From Rhodospirillaceae bacterium (lineage in GTDB: Bacteria > Pseudomonadota > Alphaproteobacteria > Thalassobaculales > Thalassobaculaceae): DNA of 64,000 nucleotides. A model generated the notes under the pieces. The model ran no database searches. It was not told the origin of the DNA and saw nothing but the letters and a program-made list of their open reading frames with translations. The position numbers and the translations under genes are program-made. Numbering within the stretch: the stretch's first letter is position 1; each line of letters opens with the position of its first letter. The stretch is taken from contig JAGYJX010000006.1 in assembly GCA_018401495.1 (NCBI GenBank), positions 1 to 64,000 of the forward strand, given 5' to 3'. Shown piece after piece: positions 25,650 through 34,453 of the stretch.

Positions 25650-27182
25650 ATGCCCGAAGGTGGGGACGCCTACGCCGGCTGGGTCGGCTGGGAGCGCGCG
25701 GCGATGACCCGGGGGGCGGTGGCCTGCGGCAACCCGGACGCCGCCCAGGCCGGCGTCGACGTGCTGGAGGCTGGCGGCAACGCCATCGACGCCGCTGTCG
25801 CCGCGGCCTTTGCCATGGGCGTGGTCGAGCCGCTCGACAGCGGCCTCGGGGCGGGCGGTTTCATGACGCTGCACCACGTCGCGACCGGCACCACCACCTG
25901 CCTCGACTTCATGGGAACCGCCCCGGCGGCGGCGCGCTATGAGCTTTACCAGTCGGTCGATCCGCTCGGCGACTACACCATCAAGGTCAAGGACCGCGCC
26001 AACGAGGAAGGGCACCGCTCGGTCGCCGTGCCGGGGGCGGCTGCCGGACTGTGCGAGGCGCTGGAGCGCTTCGGTACCCTCGACCGGCGCGCTGTGCTGG
26101 CGCCGGCCATCCGGATCGCGTCGGAGGGCTTCACCGTCGCGGCCAAGGCGGCGCTGCGGATGGAGCGCACCGAGGCGATGCTGGACCTGACCGAGGAATG
26201 CCGACGCGTCCTCAAGAAGCCCGACGGCAGCCTGTTCCGGGCTGGCGATCGCATGGCGATGCCCGATTACGGCCGCAGCCTCGCCGCCCTCGCCGAGCAC
26301 GGTCCGTCGGTGTTCCACACCGGCGTCCTGGCTGCCGGAATTGCCGACGACATGGCCGCCAACGGCGGCTTCCTGACGGCCGCGGATCTGGCCGGGTACC
26401 GTGTCGTGGAGCGCCGACCGGCCACCGGCGGCTATCGGGGTCTTCGTATCGCCACCATGAGCGCGCCGTCGTCGGGTGGCTTGGTTGCCGCGGGGATGGC
26501 CGCGCTCGAGCGCCAGGTCATACCGACCACCGTCGAGGGACGGGCCGAGGCGCTGGCCCGCGCCATGCTGGCGATGTTCGAGCAGCGGCGCACCGGGCTC
26601 GGCGATCCGGCCTTCGTGCCGGTCGCGGGCGAATCGAGCGAGACCACCAGCCTGTGCGCGATCGATGCCGCCGGCAACGCCGCCTGCATCACCTTCTCCA
26701 ACAACAACCATTCCGGCGTGGTGGTGCCCGGCACCGGCATCCTGCTGAACAACCAGATGCGGCTGTTCCACGCCTGGCAGGGCAGCCCGAACTCGGTCGA
26801 GCCCGGCAAGCGGCCGGCCAGCTCGATGATGCCGTCGCTGGTGTTCGACGGCAGCCGTGTCGCCATCGCAATCGGCGCTTCCGGCGCGACCCGGATCGTG
26901 ACGGCGATCATGCAGATCCTGTATCACCACCTCGGCCGCGGCGTCCCGCTCGAGCAGGCGGTGCGCGAGCCGCGCCTGCACGCCGAGGAGGACACCCTGA
27001 TGGCGGACGCCGACTTCCGGGGCGTCGCCGAACCGCTGGCGGGACGGCTCGGCCTGCGCTTCGTCGCCTCGCCGGGCCGGGATCCGACCATGGCGTCGTG
27101 CCAGAGCGTCGCGGTCGAGGCCGGCGGGCGCGCGGTCGCCGTCGGCGACCCGAGGGCCCGGGCGCAGGGCCGGGTGGTCTGA
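25650..27182 (+). CDS. Gamma-glutamyltransferase family protein
   Basis: 510 residues from ATG 25650 with a good ribosome site (AGGAGAG). Ntn-hydrolase of the gamma-glutamyltranspeptidase family, self-cleaving in front of a Thr nucleophile, here in SSETTSLCAIDAAGN. The early block LEAGGNAIDAAVAAAFAMGV and the later GTGILLNNQMRLF and PGKRPASSMMPSLVF are conserved. No signal peptide is visible, so it may be cytoplasmic, unlike E. coli Ggt. It could act on glutathione or on other gamma-glutamyl or acylated compounds. It stands alone between a dehydrogenase and a chemoreceptor gene. Confidence 0.87.
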   Translation: MPEGGDAYAGWVGWERAAMTRGAVACGNPDAAQAGVDVLEAGGNAIDAAVAAAFAMGVVEPLDSGLGAGGFMTLHHVATGTTTCLDFMGTAPAAARYELYQSVDPLGDYTIKVKDRANEEGHRSVAVPGAAAGLCEALERFGTLDRRAVLAPAIRIASEGFTVAAKAALRMERTEAMLDLTEECRRVLKKPDGSLFRAGDRMAMPDYGRSLAALAEHGPSVFHTGVLAAGIADDMAANGGFLTAADLAGYRVVERRPATGGYRGLRIATMSAPSSGGLVAAGMAALERQVIPTTVEGRAEALARAMLAMFEQRRTGLGDPAFVPVAGESSETTSLCAIDAAGNAACITFSNNNHSGVVVPGTGILLNNQMRLFHAWQGSPNSVEPGKRPASSMMPSLVFDGSRVAIAIGASGATRIVTAIMQILYHHLGRGVPLEQAVREPRLHAEEDTLMADADFRGVAEPLAGRLGLRFVASPGRDPTMASCQSVAVEAGGRAVAVGDPRARAQGRVV

Positions 27183-27205
27183 GGCTCAGCCCTGGTGCGT
27201 TGCCG

Positions 27206-28918
27206 TCAGGCCGATCGGACCGACGCCAGGAACCGGTTCACCTCCGTGCGAAGCTTGCCGGTGCTGCCCGACACGCGCTGCGCCGCCTGGCCGAGCGTGT
27301 CGGCGGTGCCGCCGCTGTCCCGGACGATCGTTGCCACCGTGCCGATGGTGTGCGTCACCTCGTTGGTGCCGGCGGCCGCCTGCTGAACGTTTCGAGCGAT
27401 CGCCTGGGTTGCCGATCCCTGTTCCTCGACCGCCGAGGCAATGGTGGTCGAGATGCCGTTGATTTCACGGATCGTGGCGCCAATGCCGGTGATGGCGTCG
27501 ACCGCCTCGGTGGTCTGGGCCTGGATCGCGGTCACCTGCGCGGCGATCTCCTCGGTGGCCTTGCCGGTCTGGGTGGCCAGCGATTTCACCTCGGAGGCGA
27601 CGACCGCGAAGCCCTTGCCGGCCTCACCGGCCCGCGCCGCCTCGATGGTCGCGTTCAGCGCGAGCAGGTTGGTCTGGGCGGCGATGGCATGAATGAGCTG
27701 CACGACGTCGCCGATCTTCTGCGCGCCCTCGGCCAGCGCCTGGACCTGTTCGTTAGCGCGAATGGCTTCCTCGACCGCCTTGCCGGCGATCAGGGTAGAC
27801 TGGTTCACCTGACGGCTGATCTCGGAAATCGACGACGACAGCTCCTCGGCGGCCGAAGCTACCGTGTGGACGTTGGCGGAGGCCTGCTCGGCGGCGGCCG
27901 CGACGGCGGCGGACTCCCGGCTCGCCCCGCCGGCCAGTTCCTGCATGGTGCTCGAGGTCGCGTTCAGCGTGTCCGAGGCTGCAGCCAACTCGTCGATGAC
28001 GACGGCGACCGAACGGTCGAATTCCTCCGCGAGTTTGCGGCGACCTGCCACGCGTTCCTGCGCCGCCGCCTCCTCGGTCCGGACGCGGTCGGCGGCGAAG
28101 CGCTCGTTCTCGGCGACTTTGTCACGGAACACAGCCAGCGCCGCCGCCATCCGTCCGACTTCGTCACCGCGGCGCAGGCCCGGGATCTCGGCCCCGGTGT
28201 CGCCCGCTGAGATTCGGGCCATCGCCGCCTCCATCAGCACCAGTGGACGGATGGTGCGGCGCGCGGCGAACCACAGCACCAGCACGGCCAATACCAGGAG
28301 TGCCGACGCGATGGCGGCCGCCTCCGAGGCGATCCGACGGATGCTGGCGGTGAAGTCCGCCTCGGGAACGCCGACGTAAAGGATCCCGATCACATTTCCG
28401 TCCGCGTTCTTGATGGGGTCGTACCCGGTGAAATAGGGCGTTCCGAGGATCTCCACGCGGCCACGGAAGCCGCGGCCGGCCATGATCGCGCTGTAGGCGG
28501 CGTTGCGGGCCAACTTGGTGCCGACGGCGCGGCCGCCGTTCGGCGACGGAACGTTCGTGGTCACCCGGACAAACTCGTCGCCCTGGGCCTGGAAGATCGT
28601 GGCGGTGCCGCCCGCGATCCGCTTCAAGTGATCGACGACGGTGTGGTCGTCGTTGACCGCATGGTCTCCGAACCAGAGCTTTTCGTCGGCGATGCGGGGT
28701 GGCCATCCCTGTCCCTGGCTCAGCGCCTCGAGGGTCTTCATGTTCTGGTCGATGGCGGCGGCGCCGAGGCGGGTGAGTTCGGTCTCGACCCGTTGAACCG
28801 TGACGGCCAGCGGCACGATCCCTGCGATCAGCGCGCACACCGTTGCCCCGATCGCGAAGCGCGCCCCGATCGACAGCGATCCGAGACGCCGCGCCAGCCA
28901 GCCAGTCCGATCAGCCAT
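27206..28918 (-). CDS. Methyl-accepting chemotaxis protein, single Cache + HAMP
   Basis: 570 residues from ATG 28918. N-terminal membrane segment at about residues 22-42, a periplasmic single-Cache domain to about residue 200 (with VTTNVPSPNGGRAVGTKLAR and FRGRVEILGTPYFTGYDPIK), a second membrane segment, a HAMP domain (RRTIRPLVLMEAAMARISAG) and a cytoplasmic signalling hairpin with tip [22 protein letters not shown]7-TTAA site lies about 90 bases upstream. A longer frame reaching 29002 is rejected because it puts charged and non-native residues before the first membrane segment. Ligand unknown. Confidence 0.92.
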   Translation of the reverse strand: MADRTGWLARRLGSLSIGARFAIGATVCALIAGIVPLAVTVQRVETELTRLGAAAIDQNMKTLEALSQGQGWPPRIADEKLWFGDHAVNDDHTVVDHLKRIAGGTATIFQAQGDEFVRVTTNVPSPNGGRAVGTKLARNAAYSAIMAGRGFRGRVEILGTPYFTGYDPIKNADGNVIGILYVGVPEADFTASIRRIASEAAAIASALLVLAVLVLWFAARRTIRPLVLMEAAMARISAGDTGAEIPGLRRGDEVGRMAAALAVFRDKVAENERFAADRVRTEEAAAQERVAGRRKLAEEFDRSVAVVIDELAAASDTLNATSSTMQELAGGASRESAAVAAAAEQASANVHTVASAAEELSSSISEISRQVNQSTLIAGKAVEEAIRANEQVQALAEGAQKIGDVVQLIHAIAAQTNLLALNATIEAARAGEAGKGFAVVASEVKSLATQTGKATEEIAAQVTAIQAQTTEAVDAITGIGATIREINGISTTIASAVEEQGSATQAIARNVQQAAAGTNEVTHTIGTVATIVRDSGGTADTLGQAAQRVSGSTGKLRTEVNRFLASVRSA

Positions 28919-29002
28919 TTCCCATTCCCCTGCAAGCGGTTGGCCCGGAAAACCCGCGCGCAACACACAATCAACGACCAATAGGAAATTGACTGACGCC
29001 AA

Positions 29003-29017
29003 TTAAGAAGCAGTTAA
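29003..29017. promoter_or_regulatory. CtrA-type site TTAA-N7-TTAA
   Basis: TTAA (29003-29006), seven bases GAAGCAG, TTAA (29014-29017), followed by C: a full match to the CtrA consensus. It lies between the chemoreceptor gene (start 28918, minus) and the DUF35 gene (start 29141, plus). CtrA controls motility and chemotaxis genes in many alphaproteobacteria, so the chemoreceptor is the likely target. In such GC-rich DNA this 8-base exact match is not expected often. Confidence 0.65.
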
Positions 29018-29140
29018 CCGCGGTCGACTCCTGGCGAGGGCGCTTGCGGATGGGGACGGGGGACGATGAGGCCCTTTTCTCGGGTGCCGGAACGCGCGAT
29101 CTTCCGAATTGCCGATCACGCCCGGTCGAGAGGAGCCCGC

Positions 29141-29521
29141 ATGACCGCCCAAGGCCCCGACGCCACCTATTTCGCGCACCTTGCCGCGAAGGACTGGCGC
29201 ATCCAGAAGTGCCGCGGCTGCAGCGGGCACGTTTTCCAGCCGCGGATCATGTGCCCAAGCTGCGGCAGCGATGCCTTCGACTGGGTGGCGCCGACCGGGC
29301 AGGGTGTCGTGCACTCCACCACCGTGATCCGGCGCCGGCCGGCCGAGGGTGGCGACTACAACGTCGCGCTGGTCGATCTCGCCGAGGGCGTCCGGATAAT
29401 GAGCCGGGTCGAAGGCGTTGATCCGGGCGAGGTGCGGATCGGGATGGCGGTGACCGCCCGCCTCGCCGAGCAGGACGGCGACACGATCGTCGTGTTCGAC
29501 CCCTCCGGAAAGGGCGCTTGA
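29141..29521 (+). CDS. Zn-ribbon OB-fold protein (DUF35 family)
   Basis: 126 residues from ATG 29141 (ribosome site AGGAG). The N-terminal rubredoxin-like Zn ribbon has KCRGCSGH and MCPSCGSD, and an OB-fold follows (VVHSTTVIRRRPAEGGDYNV, then RIMSRVEG and GMAVTARL). DUF35 proteins pair with thiolase-like enzymes and hold acyl-CoA, in some cases as a subunit of retro-aldolases acting on CoA esters. It overlaps the following thiolase-like gene by one base (TGATG), so the two form a functional pair. Confidence 0.87.
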   Translation: MTAQGPDATYFAHLAAKDWRIQKCRGCSGHVFQPRIMCPSCGSDAFDWVAPTGQGVVHSTTVIRRRPAEGGDYNVALVDLAEGVRIMSRVEGVDPGEVRIGMAVTARLAEQDGDTIVVFDPSGKGA

Positions 29522-30678
29522 TGACCTGGGATCTGCGAGGCAAGACGGCGATCGTCGGCGTGGCCACCGCCCATCTGGGCGAGGCGCCGGGCTGGTCGCA
29601 CATGGAGATCGCCGCCGACGCGGCACGCGCGGCGCTCGCCGACGCCGGGCTGACCTTGAAGGATGTCGACGGGCTGTTCGCGGTGTCGATGCACTCGGTG
29701 TTCCCGGCGCTGACCTACGCCGAGTACCTCGGCATCCAGCCGCGGTTTTCGGAGTCAACCATCGTCGGCGGCTCGTCGGCGGTGATCCAGATGCTGCACG
29801 CCGCGCTGGCGCTGGAGCACGGGCTGTGCGACGTCGCGCTGATCGTCTACGGCTCCAACCAGCGCTCGGCCTCGGGCAAGCTGCACTCGCCGTCGGGATC
29901 CGAGAACCTGCCCTACGAGAAGCCGTACCGTCTGCGCGCGCCGATCGCCGGCTACGCCATGTCGGCGGCGCGCCACATGCACGATTACGGCACCACCCGC
30001 GAGCAACTCGCCGAGGTGGCGGTGGCGGCGCGGATGTGGGCGGCGATGAACCCGGAGGCGTTCCACCGCGACCCGCTGACCGTCGCCGACGTGCTGGCGT
30101 CGCGCATGGTCTGCGACCCGCTCTCGGTGCGCGACTGCTGCCTGGTCACCGATGGCGGCGGGGCCGTGGTCATGACCCGGACCGATCGCGCCCGCGACTT
30201 GAAGAAAGCGCCGGTGTACCTGCTCGGCTGCGCCGGCGGGCACACCCACCGCCAGTACTCGATGATGCCGACGCTGACCACCACGGCGGCGGTGCAGAGC
30301 GGGCGCGAGGCGTTCGCGATGGCCGGGCTGACCCCGGCCGATGTCGACGTCGCGCAGGTCTACGACGCCTTCACCATCAACGCCGTCATGCTGCTGGAAG
30401 ATCTCGGGTTCTGCCCGAAGGGCGAGGGCGGCCGCTTCGTCGGCGACGGCCGGCTGCGGCCGGGCGGCGATCTGGCCTTCAACACCTACGGCGGCGGCCT
30501 GTCCTGCACCCATCCCGGCATGCTCGGCATCTTCACCTCCATCGAGGCGGTCCGGCAACTGCGCGGGGAGTGCGGCGAACGGCAGGTTGACGGCGCGACC
30601 ATCGGCCTCGCGCACGGCAACGGCGGCATGTTCGCCCACGAGTCGACGGCCCTGCTCGGCACGGCGGCCGCCCTGTGA
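29521..30678 (+). CDS. Thiolase-like protein without nucleophilic Cys (Ltp2/SCP-x-like)
   Basis: 385 residues. Thiolase fold with a HGNGGMFAHESTAL C-terminus and LSVRDCCLVTDGGGAVVM in the middle. At the place of the nucleophilic Cys of real thiolases the sequence is IVGGSSAVIQM, so no Cys is available for acyl transfer. The pair DUF35 plus Cys-less thiolase is like Ltp2-ChsH2 of steroid side-chain breakdown, which is an aldolase. An acyl-CoA retro-aldolase is therefore a fair hypothesis. Start is ATG 29521, or TTG 29518; it overlaps cobU at the stop (GTGA). Confidence 0.82.
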   Translation: MTWDLRGKTAIVGVATAHLGEAPGWSHMEIAADAARAALADAGLTLKDVDGLFAVSMHSVFPALTYAEYLGIQPRFSESTIVGGSSAVIQMLHAALALEHGLCDVALIVYGSNQRSASGKLHSPSGSENLPYEKPYRLRAPIAGYAMSAARHMHDYGTTREQLAEVAVAARMWAAMNPEAFHRDPLTVADVLASRMVCDPLSVRDCCLVTDGGGAVVMTRTDRARDLKKAPVYLLGCAGGHTHRQYSMMPTLTTTAAVQSGREAFAMAGLTPADVDVAQVYDAFTINAVMLLEDLGFCPKGEGGRFVGDGRLRPGGDLAFNTYGGGLSCTHPGMLGIFTSIEAVRQLRGECGERQVDGATIGLAHGNGGMFAHESTALLGTAAAL

Positions 30679-31195
30679 GCGGCCGCCTTGCGCTGATCCT
30701 GGGCGGTGCGCGATCGGGAAGTCGCGCCGGGCCGAGGCGGTGTGCCTGGAATGGGGCGGCGCTCCGGTCTACCTCGCCACCGCCGAGCCGTTCGATCAGG
30801 AGATGCAGGAGCGGGTGGCTCGCCACCGCGCCGACCGCGAGGGTCGAGGCTGGGTCACCGTCGAGGAGCCGCTCGACCTGCCGGCGGTCCTGGAGCGCGA
30901 GGCGACCGCCGGACGGGTGGTGCTGGTCGAGTGCCTGACCACCTGGCTCGGGAACCTGATGGTGCACGAGTGGCCGGTCGACCCGGAGATCGCCCGGCTG
31001 CTGGCCTGGCTCGACGCCGGCCCGCCGGCCGATCTGGCGCTGGTCGCCAACGAGGTCGGGCTGGGGATCGTCCCGGAGAACCGGATGGCGCGTGAATTCC
31101 GCGACCACGCGGGCCGCCTGCACCAGGAACTGGCGGCGCGCGCCGGTCTCGTCGAACTGGTGGTCGCGGGACTGCCGATGACCGTGAAGGCGTAG
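30675..31195 (+). CDS. cobU: Adenosylcobinamide kinase/guanylyltransferase, one frame break
   Basis: Bifunctional enzyme of the nucleotide-loop assembly of vitamin B12 (CobU/CobP). GTG start at 30675 overlapping the previous stop. The P-loop reads LILGGARSG and then the frame breaks near 30716; inserting one base restores GKSRRAEAVCLEWGGAPVYL. Conserved later parts are AEPFDQEMQERVARHRADR, LVECLTTWLGNLM and LVANEVGLGIVPENRMARE. About 173 residues after correction. Another B12 gene, cobD, is at 35491-36450; the two are not adjacent. Confidence 0.87.
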
Positions 31196-31202
31196 GTCGG
31201 GG

Positions 31203-31733
31203 TCAGGCCCGCGGTCCGGCGCCGAGGCCGTCGGCGGCCGACCAGACGTAGGTCGTGATGTTGAGGATCATGTCGATGGCGCTGCCGTCGGTGGCGAGCG
31301 GCAGACTGAGGCGCGCCAGTTCGCGGGCGTTCCGGCTCGAGGGTACCCGGGGGCGGCCGCGCCGGAATTCGGGTTGCCCGGTTTCCACCAGGCGTGTGAA
31401 CGACGTCTGAAGTGTCTCGGTCCGCGAGGCCGGGTCGATGAACTCGTCGACATAGCGGCCGGTTCGGGCAAACGGCGAGGTCATGTAGACGGAGCTGCCG
31501 ACCAGGCGCAGCCGGAACCGCAGCGGCTGGCGTTCGACGTCCACCAGCCAGACGTGCTGCAGCAGCCTGGGATAACCCGCCGCCAACTCGACCGGGTCGA
31601 AGTGCTGTCGGCCGGGAAGCCGATCGCCGCCGGGATGGATGCTCCGCCAATACCGGAACAACCGCGCTTCGAGCGGCCCCAGGTCGGCCTCGAAGTCGCG
31701 CCGGGCATCGGTATCGTCGTAGGCGAATGCCAT
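31203..31733 (-). CDS. PAS-domain protein (PAS_5 type), paralogue
   Basis: 176 residues. It resembles the protein at 18172-18696 in length and pattern: FRYWRSIHPGGDRLPGRQHF at the start, LQHVWLVDVERQPLRFRLRL, then GSSVYMTSPFARTGRYVDEF. No output domain. Convergent with cobU (7 bases apart) and divergent from leuC (139 bases). Function unknown; such proteins are numerous in alphaproteobacteria and probably sense a small molecule or act in signalling. Confidence 0.75.
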   Translation of the reverse strand: MAFAYDDTDARRDFEADLGPLEARLFRYWRSIHPGGDRLPGRQHFDPVELAAGYPRLLQHVWLVDVERQPLRFRLRLVGSSVYMTSPFARTGRYVDEFIDPASRTETLQTSFTRLVETGQPEFRRGRPRVPSSRNARELARLSLPLATDGSAIDMILNITTYVWSAADGLGAGPRA

Positions 31734-31872
31734 CGCCGGGCTCTCCGGTAAGCGGTCGTTACCCGAGTATGCGGCCGGTTCCCGAAGTTTCCGTTAATGC
31801 GGCCCGGGCGAAACGCCGGACGCGGGCGCGCTGCCTCTTGTCACGCTCCGATCGGCGGGCTACCTCGCTGTC

Positions 31873-33280
31873 ATGGCAGAGCCGACCACCCTGTTCGAGA
31901 AGATCTGGCGTCAGCATCGGGTCGTCGAGCGGGACGATGGCCAGGCGTTGCTGTGGATCGACCGTCACCTGTGCCACGAAGGGTCCTTTCACGCCTTCGA
32001 CAAGCTCGCGCGGTCCGGCCGAAAGGTTCGGCGACCTGACCTGACCTTCGCCATCGCCGACCATTACGTTCCGACGCGCGATCGCGCGCTCGGCGCCCGC
32101 GATCCCGAGATCGCCACCATGATCCGGCTGCTCGGCGAGAACGCCGCGGCGAACGGCGTCCGGCTGTTCGGCCTCGACGACCCGGACCAGGGCATCGTCC
32201 ACGTGGTGGCGCCGGAACTCGGCCTCACCCAGCCGGGCGTCACCCTGGTGTGCGGTGACAGCCACACCTCGACCCACGGCGCGTTCGGGGCGCTTGCCTT
32301 CGGGATCGGGGCCTCCGAAGTCAGCCACGTGCTGGCTACCCAGACGCTTTGGCAGAGGCGACCGCGCACGCTGCGGATCACCGTCGACGGCCGCCTGGGG
32401 GCGCATGTCGGCGCCAAGGACCTGATCCTGGCGGTGATCGCCCGCATCGGCGCCGACGGCGCCGCCGGGCACGTGGTCGAGTACGCCGGCGAGGCGATCC
32501 GCGCGCTGCCGATGGAGGCGCGCATGACGGTCTGCAACATGACCATCGAGGCCGGCGGCCGGGCCGGTCTGATCGCCCCGGACGACACCACCTTCGACTG
32601 GCTGCGCGGCCGTCGGTACGCGCCGAAGAGGGCGGCCTGGGACGCCGCCGTCGCCGACTGGCGAGGTCTCGTCAGCGACGATGGCGCGGTCTTCGACCGC
32701 GAGGTCCGGCTCGACGCCGCCGCTGTCGCCCCGACGGTGACCTGGGGAACCAGCCCGGAGCACGCGCTGGCGATCACCGACCGGGTGCCCGACCCCGCGC
32801 AGGAGCCCGACCCAGGCCGTCGGGCGACGCTGGAGGCGGCGATCGACTACATGGGCCTGACGGTCGGCACGCCGCTCATCGAGATCGCTGTCGACCGGGT
32901 GTTCATCGGCTCCTGCACCAACGCGCGGATCGGCGACCTGCGCGCCGCCGCCGCGGTTCTCTCGGGGCGCCGCGCGGTCGTGCCGGTGATGGTGGTCCCC
33001 GGCTCCTCGGCGGTGAAGCGGGAGGCCGAAGCCGAGGGGCTGGACCGGGTGTTCCGGGAGGCCGGCGCGGAGTGGCTGGATTCCGGGTGCTCGATGTGCG
33101 CCGCCACCAACGGTGACATGGTGGCGCCCGGGCAACGCTGCGCCTCGACCACCAACCGAAATTTCCGCGGCCGCCAGGGGCCGGGATCGCGCACCCACCT
33201 GATGAGCCCGGCGATGGCCGCGGCCGCCGCGGTGACCGGCCGGCATCGCCGATGTCCGGGGCCTGGAGAACGGCGCATGA
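31873..33280 (+). CDS. leuC: 3-isopropylmalate dehydratase large subunit (LeuC), one frame break near the 3' end
   Basis: Large subunit of the [4Fe-4S] isomerase of leucine synthesis. Conserved parts: [40 protein letters not shown], the first cluster Cys in [14 protein letters not shown] and the other two in [13 protein letters not shown]. The frame breaks at about 33240, where one extra G is present; corrected, the protein ends [15 protein letters not shown] at a TGA (33278-33280) that overlaps the leuD start. About 468 residues. Uncorrected, it reads straight into leuD. A homologous isomerase of other C4-C6 acids cannot be excluded, as no leuA or leuB is next to it. Confidence 0.9.
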
Positions 33281-33909
33281 CGCCGTTCACCACGCTGACC
33301 GCCCCGGCCATACCGCTGCGCCTCGCCAACGTCGACACCGACCAATTGCTGCCGGGACGGTTTCTGCGCAAACCGCGCAGCGACGGCTACGACCGCTACC
33401 TCTTCCACGACATCCGGCGCGGGGCCGACGGCGGGCTGCGGCCGGAGTTCCCGTTGAACGATCCGCGCTGGGCTGGCGCCACCATCCTGGTGGCGGATCG
33501 CAATTTCGGCGGCGGGTCGTCGCGCGAGGGCGCCGTCTACGCCCTGGTCGACGCCGGGATCCGGGCGGTGATCGCGCCCAGCTTCGGGGACATCTTCCAC
33601 TCCAACGCCGCCAAGAACGGCCTGCTGCCGATCCGCCTGCCGATCGAGGCGATCGAGCGGATCTGGGCGATCGCCGAGGCCGATCCGACCGCGCCCCTGG
33701 CGATCGATCTCGCCGCCCAGAGCGTGCGGCCGGCCAACGGTGAGCCGATCGGCTTCGAGATCGATGCGTTCCTGAAGACGTGCCTGCTGCACGGCACCGA
33801 CGACATCGACCTGACGCTCGCCCACGCCGACGCCCTCGACGCCCACGAGCGTTCCGACCGTGCCGCGCGCCCCTGGCGGGCGCCGTCCGTCGTGACCGCG
33901 GCGGAGTGA
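33277..33909 (+). CDS. leuD: 3-isopropylmalate dehydratase small subunit (LeuD)
   Basis: 210 residues from ATG 33277. The small swivelling subunit with [40 protein letters not shown] and [20 protein letters not shown], all canonical. Start overlaps the leuC stop by 4 bases (ATGA), so the two subunits are coupled. Length and all motifs are normal. Confidence 0.93.
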   Translation: MTPFTTLTAPAIPLRLANVDTDQLLPGRFLRKPRSDGYDRYLFHDIRRGADGGLRPEFPLNDPRWAGATILVADRNFGGGSSREGAVYALVDAGIRAVIAPSFGDIFHSNAAKNGLLPIRLPIEAIERIWAIAEADPTAPLAIDLAAQSVRPANGEPIGFEIDAFLKTCLLHGTDDIDLTLAHADALDAHERSDRAARPWRAPSVVTAAE

Positions 33910-33989
33910 CGCGGCGGTTCACCGGACGCCGGCCAGGCTCGCGCTTGCCGGGAATTTCATCAGGGACGTGGCGCCCGCTCGACAGCGCT

Positions 33990-34224
33990 TCAGAAGAACC
34001 GCCACTCGCCGGTTAGATCGTGCAGCCGGAACACCGAGGTCGAGTAGGCGAGGGCCACGACAGCGAACGCCGAGGCACCAGCGGTCGGCAGGACGCCCTG
34101 CACGACGCTTTCCAACGCAATCATGACCAACGCGGCCGGAATCCCGATCCAGGCGCAGAGACGCAGCCAGAATCGGGCCTTGAGTCTCGGCGTGGCGACG
34201 TCGGGAGAAGACCCTTCGTTTCAT
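33990..34224 (-). CDS. Small two-segment membrane protein, one frame break
   Basis: Visible only after removing one G from a GGG near 34212. From ATG 34224 the corrected frame begins MKRRSSPDVATPRLKARFWL, then has two hydrophobic segments (WIGIPAALVMIALESVV and SAFAVVALAYSTSVF), and ends LTGEWRFF at a TGA (33990-33992). About 77 residues. I do not recognise the family. It is preceded by a short AT-rich region with a strong promoter on the other strand. The convergent neighbour is leuD. Confidence 0.5.
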
Positions 34225-34259
34225 CGCGGCGCCTTTCGATTGGAACTTAAAATTTCCTA

Positions 34260-34287
34260 TTGACCTTACAACAGGAGGGCCTATAGT
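34260..34287 (+). promoter_or_regulatory. Near-consensus sigma-70 promoter
   Basis: TTGACC (34260-34265), a 16-base spacer and TATAGT (34282-34287) on the plus strand, in a region with no plus-strand gene. It would start a transcript at about 34292-34294 that ends at the strong hairpin at 34358-34385. This is the clearest promoter in the window. Confidence 0.6.
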
Positions 34288-34291
34288 CAAA

Positions 34292-34394
34292 GTGCTTTCG
34301 GACTGGGGCACGTCCCCCTCTCCCCACCTGATGCCCGGTTCGAGACGCGAGTACTGTAGGCCCGGAAGGTTCGCCTTCCGGGCCTCGCTCGTTT
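34292..34394 (+). ncRNA. Candidate small RNA of about 100 nt
   Basis: It is bounded by a near-consensus promoter on the left and a perfect 12-bp hairpin with a UUCG loop (34358-34385) plus a short T-run on the right. It has a second small hairpin (GGGG-CACGT-CCCC at 34305-34317) and a C-rich stretch (CCCCCTCTCCCCACC, near 34315-34328) that could pair with purine-rich ribosome-binding sites, as in some alphaproteobacterial regulatory RNAs. No credible coding frame lies inside. I do not recognise a named family; 6S, SRP and tmRNA are ruled out by size and sequence. Confidence 0.5.
34358..34394 (+). terminator. Intrinsic terminator with UUCG loop
   Basis: AGGCCCGGAAGG-TTCG-CCTTCCGGGCCT forms a 12-bp stem without mismatches. 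It is followed by CGCTCG and TTT at 34392-34394. The T-run is short, but the stem is very stable. The stem is symmetrical, so it could also stop transcription from the opposite direction, at the end of the minus-strand EamA gene that stops at 34454. Confidence 0.65.
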
Positions 34395-34453
34395 CAGGGC
34401 GACAGTTCGTCGCAAAGGTTGAATATAAGTTCGAAATTAACCCGCTAAGGTAC

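Noticed and set aside
31873..33909. One open frame that fuses LeuC and LeuD
   Set aside because: One extra G near 33240 joins the frames. Corrected, LeuC ends in a normal C-terminus at a TGA overlapping the LeuD start, as in other bacteria.
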